From positions 124,001-188,000 of the forward strand of contig NZ_WOFO01000005.1 of the NCBI RefSeq assembly GCF_010993705.1: a stretch of 64,000 nt of DNA, given 5' to 3'. This stretch comes from Cyclobacterium sp. SYSU L10401. Its GTDB lineage: Bacteria; Bacteroidota; Bacteroidia; Cytophagales; Cyclobacteriaceae. The notes below the pieces were generated by a model. It saw only the letters and a list, made by a program, of their open reading frames with translations, did no database searches and was not told the DNA's origin. Below are positions 42,396 to 50,705 of the stretch, piece by piece. The position numbers and the translations under genes are program-made. The stretch's first letter is position 1; every line of letters begins with the position of its first letter.

Positions 42396-43836
42396 TTCAA
42401 TACTATCGGTCTTCATTGTGCTGCTGGTCCTGTTTTTCTCCGCTTGTGGTAGAAACCAGGAAGTGAAGGATCATGACGAGCAAGAAAATAGTGCACAGAT
42501 TGTTCTGGTATTAAAAGATAGCCTGGTTCGGGATTTTCTCAGGGAGCGAAAAGCCGCTTTAAAATACCTGGACGATGCATATATGCCTGTAACAATTGAT
42601 TTCTCCGGAAAGGAAAATAATTTGGTATTATCCATCGACACCCAAAGAGAAGCTATAGACCTGATGTATACTGACAACAGCCAGACCGAATACAACTACC
42701 TGCTGGCTAAAGGGGACAGTATACTTATCAGCCTGGACGAACGAAGACCATGGCTAAAAACCCTAAACAGCGAACGATCTGTATACGATGACAACCTGGA
42801 ACTGCTTCGCAATCGTGAATTGTACCATTCCACCTATACCCCACTTCAGGATTCCCATTTCCTCTGGCAGGCAAATTTTAACTCCCCAACACCGGTTGAC
42901 CTCAGTGAAGAACGAATAAAAAGCAGAAAAAAGGCCCTGGAAAGTGGGGAAAAAGAACTATTCTGGCTGGACTCCCTGAAGAACACAGGTCTGATTGCTG
43001 AAAGAACCGCTTCTTTTTATAAGGCAAAACTCCGGTTTGAATTGGACCACCTTCATTTTTTTTCTGCGGAGAAGGGGGTTTATGACCCAGGGGGAGCCTT
43101 AGATCACTTTACGACATCTGTTACCGACAGTTCCGAATACCTACAGACCGTCTATTTTGATGAGTTTTCGGATTTTTTACTGGCACAAATCAAAGCGAAA
43201 GATCGAAATGAGCTCCTTCTTCCGGACAGTTTGGGTTCAGGTCCAAGCCCATTTAGCAAGCGTATGCGTTTTAAACTCCTTGAGGAATCCCTCCCCCGCC
43301 TATCTTTTCAGGAAGCGGATAAATGGCTGAAAAGCTTTGGAAATCAGTTGGAAAATAAAGTTCAGGCTGATTTTTTAAAAGCCCGAATCAATACCTTGAA
43401 AAAAGAAAGGCCGGACATGGAATTGATGGGGCTCGGAAACCGGCTGATGTCTTTTGAAGAATTGCTGCATCAGAAAAGGGGCAGTTACCTGTATGTCGAC
43501 CTTTGGGCGGCCTGGTGCATCCCCTGCATCAAAGCATTCCCTGCTTTGCGGAACCTGCATGAACTAAACAAAGACCGGAGCCTCGAGGTCATTCACCTCT
43601 CTGTAGATAAAAACCATAAGTTTTGGGAGCAGGTGGTTCGGAAACATGGCATTGCCTTCCCAGACCGTTCTTTTACGGTGCTGAACCTGGGTGAATCCAG
43701 TTTTCTGGATCAGTTGGACCTGGCATTTATCCCCCGATACCTGCTCTTTGATCCTAAAGGCAAGCTCATACACCCAAATGCTCCGGGTCCGGAGCAAGAG
43801 GAATTAAATGGGATTTTAGACGAATTTCTTAGATAG
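42382..43836 (+). CDS. TlpA-like thioredoxin lipoprotein
   Basis: From ATG 42382 the protein has 484 residues and a lipoprotein signal (MRRINSILSVFIVLLVLFFS followed by AC, Cys 22). A long N-terminal region of about 340 residues without a known motif, partly helical and charged, precedes a TlpA/thioredoxin domain: YLYVDLWAAWCIPCIKAFPAL with the active-site WCIPC, VIHLSVDKNHKFW, and FIPRYLLFDPKGKL with the cis-Pro region. It should reduce or exchange disulfides in the periplasm and may work with the VKOR-type oxidase and the Cys-rich peptides. Its start overlaps the preceding gene. A fragment of a related C-terminus occurs at 44213-44265. Confidence 0.85.
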   Translation: MRRINSILSVFIVLLVLFFSACGRNQEVKDHDEQENSAQIVLVLKDSLVRDFLRERKAALKYLDDAYMPVTIDFSGKENNLVLSIDTQREAIDLMYTDNSQTEYNYLLAKGDSILISLDERRPWLKTLNSERSVYDDNLELLRNRELYHSTYTPLQDSHFLWQANFNSPTPVDLSEERIKSRKKALESGEKELFWLDSLKNTGLIAERTASFYKAKLRFELDHLHFFSAEKGVYDPGGALDHFTTSVTDSSEYLQTVYFDEFSDFLLAQIKAKDRNELLLPDSLGSGPSPFSKRMRFKLLEESLPRLSFQEADKWLKSFGNQLENKVQADFLKARINTLKKERPDMELMGLGNRLMSFEELLHQKRGSYLYVDLWAAWCIPCIKAFPALRNLHELNKDRSLEVIHLSVDKNHKFWEQVVRKHGIAFPDRSFTVLNLGESSFLDQLDLAFIPRYLLFDPKGKLIHPNAPGPEQEELNGILDEFLR

Positions 43837-43897
43837 GGATTTGATTCGGTTTTTTTTACTACCTATTCAACGAAAAGGCGACAGAAATCCGCATATT

Positions 43898-44068
43898 TCA
43901 TTTACTGGATACTATTGGGCAAAAATTAAAATCCAGATCTTCCATAATCTGCCTTACTAAGGTGGTCTTACCTACCTGTCGAGGTCCGTAGATGACCTGT
44001 ATAAATCTCCTGGGTTCATCTTTCAGCCGTTTCAGCAATCCTGCTTTTTCTGTTCTTTGGTACGTCAT
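43898..44068 (-). pseudogene. N-terminal fragment of an AAA ATPase (DUF4143-type)
   Basis: The minus frame from ATG 44068 reads MTYQRTEKAGLLKRLKDEPR, then RFIQVIYGPRQVGKTTLVRQ with a complete Walker A (GPRQVGKTT), and stops at 43898 after 56 codons. Family members have about 380 residues, so everything after the first 50 is missing. The promoter side keeps a striking palindromic site at 44075-44116. Confidence 0.85.
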
Positions 44069-44074
44069 ATTATT

Positions 44075-44116
44075 TTACTCAATATATTGAGTAATTTTAC
44101 TTAATATATTGAGTAA
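44075..44116. promoter_or_regulatory. Double palindrome (operator-like) upstream of the ATPase fragment
   Basis: TTACTCAATATATTGAGTAA (44075-44094) is a perfect 20-bp palindrome. TTACTTAATATATTGAGTAA (44097-44116) repeats it with one mismatch, 22 bases on, two helical turns. This is a strong candidate for a dimeric repressor site controlling the ATPase gene. Confidence 0.65.
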
Positions 44117-44212
44117 ATGCAAAATTCTAAATTATTTATTTTCAGCGGATTTAAAATTATAGCCTGGGATTGCGATCAGTGCCTTTACCGGGGATGAAGC
44201 CAATAAAAGCGT

Positions 44213-44436
44213 ATTATACTGGATCAACTGGGCCTGACGTCAATCCCCGGATACTTGCTCTTTGAAAAGGATGGAAGAGCATTTGCCGGATGACTTCATC
44301 AGAATAAACCGGAACTGCCTTGCCAATGTTAATTTAATCCAATCTTTTTTGCCTAAGGAAAGAGAGATAAGGTTACAAAATGATCTTTGCCTGCGGGTAT
44401 CCAAATCCAAATGGAGCAATATCAAAAAGGAACTCC
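44213..44436 (+). pseudogene. Fused remnants: TlpA-like C-terminus and LytTR domain
   Basis: One frame from about 44213 reads LDQLGLTSIPGYLLFEKDGR, matching the C-terminal part of the TlpA-like protein (LDQLDLAFIPRYLLFDPKGK). In another frame from about 44250, CSLKRMEEHLPDDFIRINRN and CLANVNLIQSFLPKEREI match the LytTR regulator at 35474 (CSSLKKVEKKLPETFFKINR). Neither has a proper start, so this is a chimera of two gene fragments. The frame of the second continues to 44585 with unrelated sequence. Confidence 0.8.
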
Positions 44437-44724
44437 TTCAACGTACCTCACCCAAAAGGCCATTCAAAAAAGATCCTAATCCAATTTCCGGAAATTTAGA
44501 GAAATTTTTGGATGAAAGAAGGCCGGGTAAAACGTGGAATGCTATCAGGGTAGGCTTGTTGACACCTTTGAGCAATGGGTTTTGAAGGACAGCGAGGTGG
44601 TTGCGAAGTTGACAGCCATTATGAGAGAGCGGTTAGGTTATTGGCTTTAACCAGGTAGTTATCGCCAAGTTTTTACCTGCAGGTAATTGCGGAAAATTGA
44701 TTAGATTTGAATAAAAACAATAAA
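44437..44724. other. Debris between the LytTR remnant and the MNT gene
   Basis: A short frame with no start (about 44535-44655) ends in LTAIMRERLGYWL, but no family is recognised. The rest is noncoding. It continues the zone of broken genes that starts at 40571. Confidence 0.35.
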
Positions 44725-45036
44725 ATGCACGCATTAATTGAGCAACGAAAAGAAGAGCTTAAGAATATCTGCGAAAGACTAAAAATCAAAAGACTTTATG
44801 CCTTTGGCTCTGCCGTGGCTTCAGATAAGTTCAGAGAGAATAGTGATATTGACTTCTTGATATCATTTGACGACAAAATATCACCTGAAGAATATTCTGA
44901 GAATTATTTCCAATTGCAATATGCATTGAGAAATCTTTTCAATCGGGAAATAGATATAATTACCGAAAGTTCCTTATCAAATCCCTACTTTATTGAAAGT
45001 GTAAACAAGAATAAAGTCCTGATTTATGAAGCATGA
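44725..45036 (+). CDS. MNT-type nucleotidyltransferase, antitoxin of a MntA-HepT pair
   Basis: A 103-residue product from ATG 44725. The motif LYAFGSAVASDKFRENSDIDFLI contains the GS box and Asp-x-Asp pair of minimal nucleotidyltransferases; a further Asp is in EIDIITE. Such MntA proteins neutralise a HEPN-domain RNase by AMPylation. The next gene (45026) is that HEPN partner and overlaps by 11 bases, the usual gene order of the pair. The frame extends to a TTG at 44707, but ATG 44725 is preferred. This is a different copy from the orphan MNT gene at 18105-18425. Confidence 0.88.
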   Translation: MHALIEQRKEELKNICERLKIKRLYAFGSAVASDKFRENSDIDFLISFDDKISPEEYSENYFQLQYALRNLFNREIDIITESSLSNPYFIESVNKNKVLIYEA

Positions 45037-45310
45037 AATAAAAAAAAATCTTTATGACGTGAATGTTTCCATAAACTCAATTTTTGACTATTTGGGCGAT
45101 GAGCTTGACTTTACAGAATATTTGAACAACAAGCTTTTACGTAGGGCTATAGAAAGAGAAATAGAAATTATTGGTGAAGCTATAAACAGAGCATTGAAGC
45201 AAGACCCAGACTTGCAAATTGAGAATGCAAAAAGAATAGTCGATACAAGGAATTGGGTAATACATGGATATGATAAAGTTGACGATGTGATAATCTGGGG
45301 ATTGTGGTGA
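45026..45310 (+). CDS. HEPN toxin (HepT-like, DUF86), C-terminus lost by frameshift
   Basis: A 94-residue product. The HEPN active motif Rx4HxY is intact in TRNWVIHGYDK, and the helical pattern EIEIIGEAINRALK fits HepT RNases. The protein ends abruptly as VIIWGLW. The bases that follow, read one frame over, give GIVVNHLPKLQEEIQKYLQD before a stop at 45360, which is the expected C-terminal helix. A one-base loss in the G-run at about 45297-45300 explains this. The protein would lack about 18 residues and may have altered activity, unless this is a sequencing error. Confidence 0.85.
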   Translation: MKHEIKKNLYDVNVSINSIFDYLGDELDFTEYLNNKLLRRAIEREIEIIGEAINRALKQDPDLQIENAKRIVDTRNWVIHGYDKVDDVIIWGLW

Positions 45311-45463
45311 ACCACCTACCAAAACTGCAAGAAGAAATTCAAAAATATTTACAGGATTGAGTTAATTGTAAATGAAATTTAGAAGGCCTGAATAACAGAT
45401 GTTATTTTTCTATATTATTTATATTAATTTAAAGCCAAACCCACCCACCCACCCCAAAAAACA

Positions 45464-46567
45464 ATGATCTATCTTCGAGGCTTGTCATTATTACTAGCAA
45501 TTCCTTTTACCGCATCTACATTCATTTTTTCTTGCACACCAATTACAGAGCGGGCTAAAAATGAAAAAACCTTTTCCTTCGAAACGCTGCCAAAGTCTAT
45601 CTCCCTTCAGGGTAATAAAATATACTATCCTGAACTAAAAATGCCTTATACCTTGTTTACAAACAATGATCTGTTGATTGTAGGAGAGAGCAGAAGAACC
45701 TATGATGAATTCCCTCCCATTCACCTTATTCACAGCCAAAAAATGGATTACCTGGGTGCTAAAGGAGTGATCGGATTTGGTCCTGGTGAACTTTCGGATG
45801 TTGCCGGAATGGATGCAGGTTCAAATGAAAATACATTTTGGGTGTACAGTGCCATGGAGAAGCGGTTTTCCGAATTCAGTTTGAAAGACACTACCTCCCT
45901 TTCTTCCAATCAAATCAAACAAGAGGGGGATTTTTTTATGGCAATGGCGATGAAGTTTTCTTCCGATAGCACGGTGATGTGCCGAATGGTCAACGATCCC
46001 TTTCGTTTCGTAGAATTTAGTTTGGATGGGCAGCGAATTAAAAATTATGGCAAATGGAAAGACATTTTGGTTCGAAAAGATTTTACTGATTACATGATGG
46101 CCGATCTGCACCTAGGCTATTTTCAGGGAAATCAACGTAACCAAACCTACGCATATGCCAGTGCATACCGGGACCGCCTGGAAATTTTAGATAAGAAATC
46201 GGAACAAATATATCTGGTAGATGGTCCATATAATTTTATTCCTGAGTTTACAGTAGCGACTTCCGGCGGTAAATCCAATGGTGTCATCGTAGACATCAAA
46301 GAACCCATGGCTTATGCTGCCGTAGAGGTAAGCGATGATTACATTTATGGCCTCTATTGTGGCAGAACATTCAGGGAAGTACGTGAAGGCAGCGAATATG
46401 CGACTGAAATCTACGTATTTGATCTACAGGGCACTATTATCTGTGAATTAAAACTGGATATCAGCATCCGGGCCCTTGCCGTAAATGAGCAGGCCGGCAA
46501 ATTGTATGGTATCACCACAGATGAAGATCCTGGAATTGCTGTTTTTGATTTACCTTCGTTTGACTAA
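45464..46567 (+). CDS. BF3164-like beta-propeller lipoprotein
   Basis: A 367-residue lipoprotein; the signal ends TASTFIFSC, which gives a lipidated Cys near residue 24. The blade pattern (FTNNDLLIVGESRRTYDEFP, MDYLGAKGVIGFGPGELSDV with a GFGPGEL motif, YVFDLQGTIICELKLDISIR) matches the 6-bladed propeller lipoproteins that are frequent in this window. It has no peptide gene before it. It stands alone after the HEPN gene. Function unknown; the Gly-Pro-Gly-Glu motif links it to the family of 39445-40521. Confidence 0.75.
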   Translation: MIYLRGLSLLLAIPFTASTFIFSCTPITERAKNEKTFSFETLPKSISLQGNKIYYPELKMPYTLFTNNDLLIVGESRRTYDEFPPIHLIHSQKMDYLGAKGVIGFGPGELSDVAGMDAGSNENTFWVYSAMEKRFSEFSLKDTTSLSSNQIKQEGDFFMAMAMKFSSDSTVMCRMVNDPFRFVEFSLDGQRIKNYGKWKDILVRKDFTDYMMADLHLGYFQGNQRNQTYAYASAYRDRLEILDKKSEQIYLVDGPYNFIPEFTVATSGGKSNGVIVDIKEPMAYAAVEVSDDYIYGLYCGRTFREVREGSEYATEIYVFDLQGTIICELKLDISIRALAVNEQAGKLYGITTDEDPGIAVFDLPSFD

Positions 46568-46727
46568 CAAAAAAGGCACTATTTCACATCATTTAACAAT
46601 ACAGACTATATTCATAATTGGATTAGATTTTTAAACAAGCTATTTTCAACTACTGGACCCCTTAACTAGCTGATTTTAAGGAGAAATCCTTTAGGCCTCC
46701 GATTGTAAACGTAAATCAAACGCTGTT

Positions 46728-47882
46728 TTGATAGCATTTCTGCAAATTCTAAGTGTATTCTTATGGTTTATCCTGTCGCCTTCTGGTACCAGTAGGTTTA
46801 TATCCGTGCCCCTGGACCATCGGGAGCCCCGCGGCAAGCAAATAACCATCAGTTATACCCTTTTCCAACCCTACGAGGAACAAAAAGAAACCATTCTGCT
46901 ATTGGATGATCTAGTGGACAACTATTTTCAGCAAAGCATGGAGCTCCGGAAACTGGCGAATGAATTTAACCTGGTACAAATCAAAGGCCGCCATCAGTCC
47001 AAAGTCCTCCTGAATACCCTCCGGGCTACCGGGGAAACGGACTGGTCCAAAGCTTACCAGCTACTGAACGTGGACCAGCATGTCCGGGACCTGGAAAGGG
47101 TCCGGAAAGCCTTACCCGGAGATCAGCCGGTGCATTTGGTGGGCTTTTCCGGTGCTGCCGCCTACCTGCATTATTACCTGAGCCTGTATCCCGAAAAAGT
47201 CAGTTCCCTGATTTCCTTTAACCCCCTACTTCTTGACCTTCAAAAAAACCTGAACTTCCGGGACCCGGCCCCCTGCCCGGAAGCGCAGGCCAACCGGTTT
47301 TGGTTCGGCTATTTATGGCATGCACATGCCGAAAGGCTTTGTCCGGATACGGGTGATACCGATGATTTTCCTTTCTATGCCTTTTTACAATGGGGATTTT
47401 TGGTGCCGGGCCTATGGGAAAATAGGGACGATGATGTGGCACTAAAAGTACGGCTGTTTGAGCACAGTTATGATTTACTGGCAAACCGGCTGAACGATCA
47501 GCCTCCTTCCATTGCGGCAGCCTGGATGAAACAGGAAAGCCAGCCCATCTGGAAGGAATTGGAGCAAGCTTCTTTTTTTTCGGTGCATGGAGTGGATTAC
47601 GACAAAGGCAGGCTGTTCGAAGGAAAGGTACTGATCGTGGGCGCTGCCCATGACAAACTGCTATCCAGGTATTGTTACGATGTATTGGCGGAGTTCTACC
47701 CCCAGTCCAGCCTTATGCTGCTCCGGGATGGACATGCTTTGGGGAAATTGAGGGCTACCGGATTGCAGCGGGAGCTTATCCGCTCCTTTTTACTTGAGGA
47801 TAATCAGGAAAAAATCGGCGTTTACCAATCCCTTCGGGAAGCCGGTCTGCTTTATGATAAAAGGGATAGGTATAACCTTTGA
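46728..47882 (+). CDS. Alpha/beta hydrolase, proline-iminopeptidase/S33-like
   Basis: A 384-residue protein whose first ~20 residues (MIAFLQILSVFLWFILSPSG) look like a signal or anchor. FISVPLDHREPRGKQITISY is the typical entry of S33-type hydrolases (VPLDHxxP). The nucleophile Ser lies in HLVGFSGAAAYLHYYLSLYP, and a later Asp/His pair can be placed in VGAAHDKL and LRDGHALGKL. It probably cleaves short peptides or esters in the periplasm. The start codon appears to be TTG at 46728, since no ATG precedes the VPLDH motif with a sensible context. It is monocistronic. Confidence 0.8.
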   Translation: MIAFLQILSVFLWFILSPSGTSRFISVPLDHREPRGKQITISYTLFQPYEEQKETILLLDDLVDNYFQQSMELRKLANEFNLVQIKGRHQSKVLLNTLRATGETDWSKAYQLLNVDQHVRDLERVRKALPGDQPVHLVGFSGAAAYLHYYLSLYPEKVSSLISFNPLLLDLQKNLNFRDPAPCPEAQANRFWFGYLWHAHAERLCPDTGDTDDFPFYAFLQWGFLVPGLWENRDDDVALKVRLFEHSYDLLANRLNDQPPSIAAAWMKQESQPIWKELEQASFFSVHGVDYDKGRLFEGKVLIVGAAHDKLLSRYCYDVLAEFYPQSSLMLLRDGHALGKLRATGLQRELIRSFLLEDNQEKIGVYQSLREAGLLYDKRDRYNL

Positions 47883-47940
47883 GGTCTTTGAGACTTCGAA
47901 AGTTTTTTCGTTAATGTTCTAGAAAAGAACTTCGGGGTTC
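47883..47940. repeat. Short dispersed repeat (copy 2)
   Basis: GTCTTTGAGACTTCGAAAG and the bases that follow resemble 14573-14630. It directly follows the stop codon of the S33-like gene and may be part of its 3' end signal. Confidence 0.5.
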
Positions 47941-48053
47941 GGAAAACCCCAAAGGTCAATGCCCGAAACCTTTACTAATTACAATTTGTAAGGCACCATA
48001 TTTATTTTTCAGGCTTTTTTTGTAAATTCAATTTAAATTAATTTTAAAGAAAG

Positions 48054-48284
48054 ATGAAAACGGCCATACAAATAGATTTAACCTTTGACCAAATCATGTC
48101 GATCGTCCGACAATTGCCCAAAAACCAAAAAATCAAGCTAACCCAAGAATTGGAGAAAGAAGTGATTGGCAGCAAGCTTTCTCATTTATTAAAGTCCCTA
48201 AGGACTGATAAACTTGACCTGGATACCATAACGGAAGAAGTGGAAATAGTCCGACAAGAATTGTATGCAAAACAAAAGCATTAA
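48054..48284 (+). CDS. Antitoxin of a PIN-domain toxin pair (putative)
   Basis: A 76-residue acidic/basic protein (MKTAIQIDLTFDQIMSIVRQ ... KLTQELEKEVI ... EIVRQELYAKQKH) with a helical C-terminal half and a short beta N-terminus. Its gene overlaps the PIN toxin gene by 20 bases, the common arrangement of toxin-antitoxin pairs. Small proteins with an EKEVIGSKLSHLLKSL-type middle occur upstream of PIN toxins in Bacteroidota. It should bind the toxin and autoregulate the operon. The family is inferred from position and size. Confidence 0.75.
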   Translation: MKTAIQIDLTFDQIMSIVRQLPKNQKIKLTQELEKEVIGSKLSHLLKSLRTDKLDLDTITEEVEIVRQELYAKQKH

Positions 48285-48699
48285 AGTTATTTTTGACACA
48301 AAGGTTTGGATCAGCTTCTTAATTGGCAAGCGTCTGGCAAAAATCAGACATCATATTGCGGACGGAAGTCTAATTATTATAACCACCGAACAACTCCTTA
48401 TTGAAATCAAGACGGTTACCCGCCGTGAAAAATTGAAAAAATATTTTCCAAAAGGAAGAGTAGAAGAATTAATTGAGCTTTTAGAGACCATAGCCGAAAA
48501 AGTAGCTATTCATCCTACACATTTTATTAGCCGCGACCCAAAAGATAATTTTTTATTGGACTTAATAGATTTTTCAAAGGCTGATTTCTTGGTTACCGGA
48601 GACAAGGACTTATTAGAACAACATCCCTTTAAAACGGCTAAAATTGTAACCCCGGACGAATTTGAAAAACAACTTCAAAATGCAAGAGCTAAGCGTTGA
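48265..48699 (+). CDS. PIN-domain toxin (VapC-like RNase family)
   Basis: A 144-residue PIN protein. The first acidic residue is in VIFDTKVWISFLIG, followed by a conserved Glu in TEQLLIEIKTV, and the C-terminal Asp pair in RDPKDNFLLDLIDFSKADFLVTGDKDLLEQHPFKTAKIVTPDEF, the PKDNF...ADFLVTGDKDLL block typical of this group. It should be a metal-dependent RNase that blocks growth when the antitoxin is lost. It overlaps the antitoxin gene. A broken copy of its 3' end is at 14324-14560. Confidence 0.9.
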   Translation: MQNKSIKVIFDTKVWISFLIGKRLAKIRHHIADGSLIIITTEQLLIEIKTVTRREKLKKYFPKGRVEELIELLETIAEKVAIHPTHFISRDPKDNFLLDLIDFSKADFLVTGDKDLLEQHPFKTAKIVTPDEFEKQLQNARAKR

Positions 48700-48754
48700 C
48701 CGAAATGCTTCCTCGTCAAAAAATAAATTGCGACCTTTCATTGCCCGGTTCTTC

Positions 48755-48792
48755 ATCACCGCATCACCACATCACCGCATCACCACATCATC
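48755..48792. repeat. Short tandem repeat of CATCACC units
   Basis: The tract reads CATCACCGCATCACCACATC repeatedly, about four units of CATCACCRCATCACC. It lies just past the 3' end of ftsY. It has no spacer structure and is not a CRISPR array. Confidence 0.6.
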
Positions 48793-48799
48793 AAATCAC

Positions 48800-49756
48800 T
48801 TACTTCTTCTTAAACAAAGAATCCACAAATTCCCTTCGGTCAAAGACCTGCAAATCGGTCATCTTCTCTCCTACCCCAATGTACTTTACCGGAATCTTGA
48901 ATTGATCTGAAATACCGATGACCACACCTCCTTTGGCCGTCCCATCCAGCTTGGTGATGGCCAGGGCGCTGATTTCGGTGGCTTTGGTGAATTCTTTGGC
49001 CTGTATAAAGGCATTCTGACCGGTAGAGCCATCCAATACCAGCAAAATCTCATGGGGTGCCTCGGGGATGAATTTCTGCATCACCCGCTTGATCTTGGTC
49101 AGTTCGTTCATCAGGTTGACCTTGGTATGCAGCCGGCCGGCCGTATCCACGATCACCACATCTGCCTTCATTTCCACAGCCCTTTTTACCGTATCGAAGG
49201 CCACCGAAGCAGGATCAGTGTTCATGCCATGGGAGATTACCGGCACATCCACCCGCTCTCCCCAAAGGATGAGCTGGTCCACAGCAGCCGCCCGGAAGGT
49301 GTCGGCCGCCCCCAGCACCACTGACTTTCCGGCCTGCTTGAATTGGTGGGCGAGTTTTCCGATGGTGGTGGTCTTGCCCACCCCGTTTACGCCCACCACC
49401 ATGATCACATAGGGCTTTTTGCCTTCGGGAAGGTCAAAGTCGCCCTGGTACGGGGTATTGTTTTCCGCCAGCAGTCCGGCGACTTCCTCGCGCAGCAAAA
49501 CGTCCAATTCTGAAGTATTGATGTATTTGTCCCGCTCCACCCGCGCTTCGATGCGCCGGATGATTTTGATGGTGGTATCCACACCCACATCTGAGGTGAT
49601 CAGAATCTCTTCCAACTCATCCAGGATATCGTCATCTACTTTGGACTTGCCTACAATGGCTTTTCCTAATTTGGAAAAGAGGTTTTTGCTGGACTTCTCC
49701 AGTCCCTTATCTAAACTTTCTTTTTTCTCGCTGGAAAAAAAACCAAATACTCCCAT
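48800..49756 (-). CDS. ftsY: Signal recognition particle receptor FtsY
   Basis: A protein of 318 residues from ATG 49756. The N domain is helical (LFSKLGKAIVGKSKVDDDIL). The G domain has G1 GVNGVGKTTTIGKLAH, the DTFRAAAVDQL box, G3 DTAGRLHTKVNLM, and G4 TKLDGTAKGG, all intact. FtsY is the receptor that docks ribosome-SRP complexes at the membrane. The short acidic leader, in place of the long one in E. coli, is normal in this phylum. The frame opens at 49825, but ATG 49756 (MGVFGFFSS) is the usual start. It is the last gene of the minus-strand rpmB-rpmG-DUF4295-ftsY group. Confidence 0.97.
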   Translation of the reverse strand: MGVFGFFSSEKKESLDKGLEKSSKNLFSKLGKAIVGKSKVDDDILDELEEILITSDVGVDTTIKIIRRIEARVERDKYINTSELDVLLREEVAGLLAENNTPYQGDFDLPEGKKPYVIMVVGVNGVGKTTTIGKLAHQFKQAGKSVVLGAADTFRAAAVDQLILWGERVDVPVISHGMNTDPASVAFDTVKRAVEMKADVVIVDTAGRLHTKVNLMNELTKIKRVMQKFIPEAPHEILLVLDGSTGQNAFIQAKEFTKATEISALAITKLDGTAKGGVVIGISDQFKIPVKYIGVGEKMTDLQVFDRREFVDSLFKKK

Positions 49757-49846
49757 AATTTTTACTGTAAGACCCGAATATACGCAAAAATCCCTTTCGA
49801 TAAGAACCGAAAGGGATGTATACATGCTTTAAGGAAGGATATCTCC

Positions 49847-49999
49847 TTATTTTTTTAATGTCTCCTGAACCAGGGGACTAGGCACCATTTCCTCTTTGAA
49901 GGTATACGCCCCGGTCTTTTCTGAACGGACAGCCTTGATCACTTTGGCATACGATACGCCACCTTCTTTTTTCAGTGTTGCTACTACTTTCTTAGCCAT
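49847..49999 (-). CDS. DUF4295 small basic protein
   Basis: A 50-residue product, too short for many gene finders: MAKKVVATLKKEGGVSYAKV, then IKAVRSEKTGAYTFKEEMVP and a lysine-rich end. It has the size and sequence of the DUF4295 proteins that sit between rpmG and ftsY in Bacteroidota. Basic composition and strict linkage to ribosomal-protein genes suggest an rRNA- or ribosome-related role, which is not established. It starts 33 bases after rpmG and ends 90 bases before ftsY. Confidence 0.92.
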   Translation of the reverse strand: MAKKVVATLKKEGGVSYAKVIKAVRSEKTGAYTFKEEMVPSPLVQETLKK

Positions 50000-50032
50000 A
50001 ATAGTATTATTTTATCCCCGAGGGGATAGTTC

Positions 50033-50215
50033 TTATTTGATTTCTTTGTGAACCGTCACCTTTTTCAATATGGGATTGAATTTTTTCAATTCCAAGCGCT
50101 CGGTGGTGTTTTTTCTGTTCTTGGTGGTGATGTAGCGGGAAGTACCGGCCATTCCGCTTTGCTTGTGCTCCGTGCATTCCAGGATCACCTGAACTCTGTT
50201 ACCTTTCTTAGCCAT
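50033..50215 (-). CDS. rpmG: Ribosomal protein bL33
   Basis: A 60-residue protein ([20 protein letters not shown], then [20 protein letters not shown] and KKFNPILKK). This is bL33 of the large ribosomal subunit. It has a single Cys and lacks the two zinc-binding CxxC pairs, so it is the zinc-free (C-minus) form. It follows rpmB by 36 bases in the same operon. Confidence 0.97.
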   Translation of the reverse strand: MAKKGNRVQVILECTEHKQSGMAGTSRYITTKNRKNTTERLELKKFNPILKKVTVHKEIK

Positions 50216-50251
50216 TTCGTTTTGTAATTTATATTGGTGTTGAGGTAAATC

Positions 50252-50494
50252 TTATTTGATAACGATGTCCCCTTTTTTCTGCGCATCTTTCAATACGGCG
50301 CTGATTCCTTTTTTATTGATGGTCCTCAAAGCAGAGGAGGAAACCTTCAAAGTAATCCAGGCATCTTCTTCGGGAATATAAAAGCTCTTCTTGTGCAGGT
50401 TGGGGTAAAATCTACGCTTGGTTTTATTATTGGCGTGAGATACGTTATTGCCTACCTGAGGCCTTTTTCCGGTAATGTCACAAATTTTTGCCAT
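50252..50494 (-). CDS. rpmB: Ribosomal protein bL28
   Basis: An 80-residue protein opening MAKICDITGKRPQVGNNVSH with KTKRRFYPNLHKKSFY and WITLKVSSSALRTINKKG, diagnostic of bL28. It lacks a second Cys pair and is a zinc-free type. It is the first gene of the minus-strand group rpmB, rpmG, DUF4295, ftsY. Its promoter lies in the divergent gap with rocD (50495-50705). Confidence 0.97.
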   Translation of the reverse strand: MAKICDITGKRPQVGNNVSHANNKTKRRFYPNLHKKSFYIPEEDAWITLKVSSSALRTINKKGISAVLKDAQKKGDIVIK

Positions 50495-50705
50495 GATATA
50501 TGTATACAGTAATGATTGACTTTTTTCAATTGGGTTTGCAAATATCGGAAGAAATCATTAAATAACAAAAGCAGGCCCTATAAATATTTAATAAATCCCT
50601 GCTTACCAACTTTTTGGTTTTGGGGCATGATTACAGGCTCCTTTTCTTATATTTGCCCTTTGGGTTCAAAACCCATGCAATGATAATGATTTAATAAGGA
50701 GATCC

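Noticed and set aside
48755-48792. Regular CATCACC repeats that could suggest a CRISPR array
   Set aside because: Units are about 15 bases, directly adjacent, with no spacers and no cas genes nearby. It is a simple tandem repeat.
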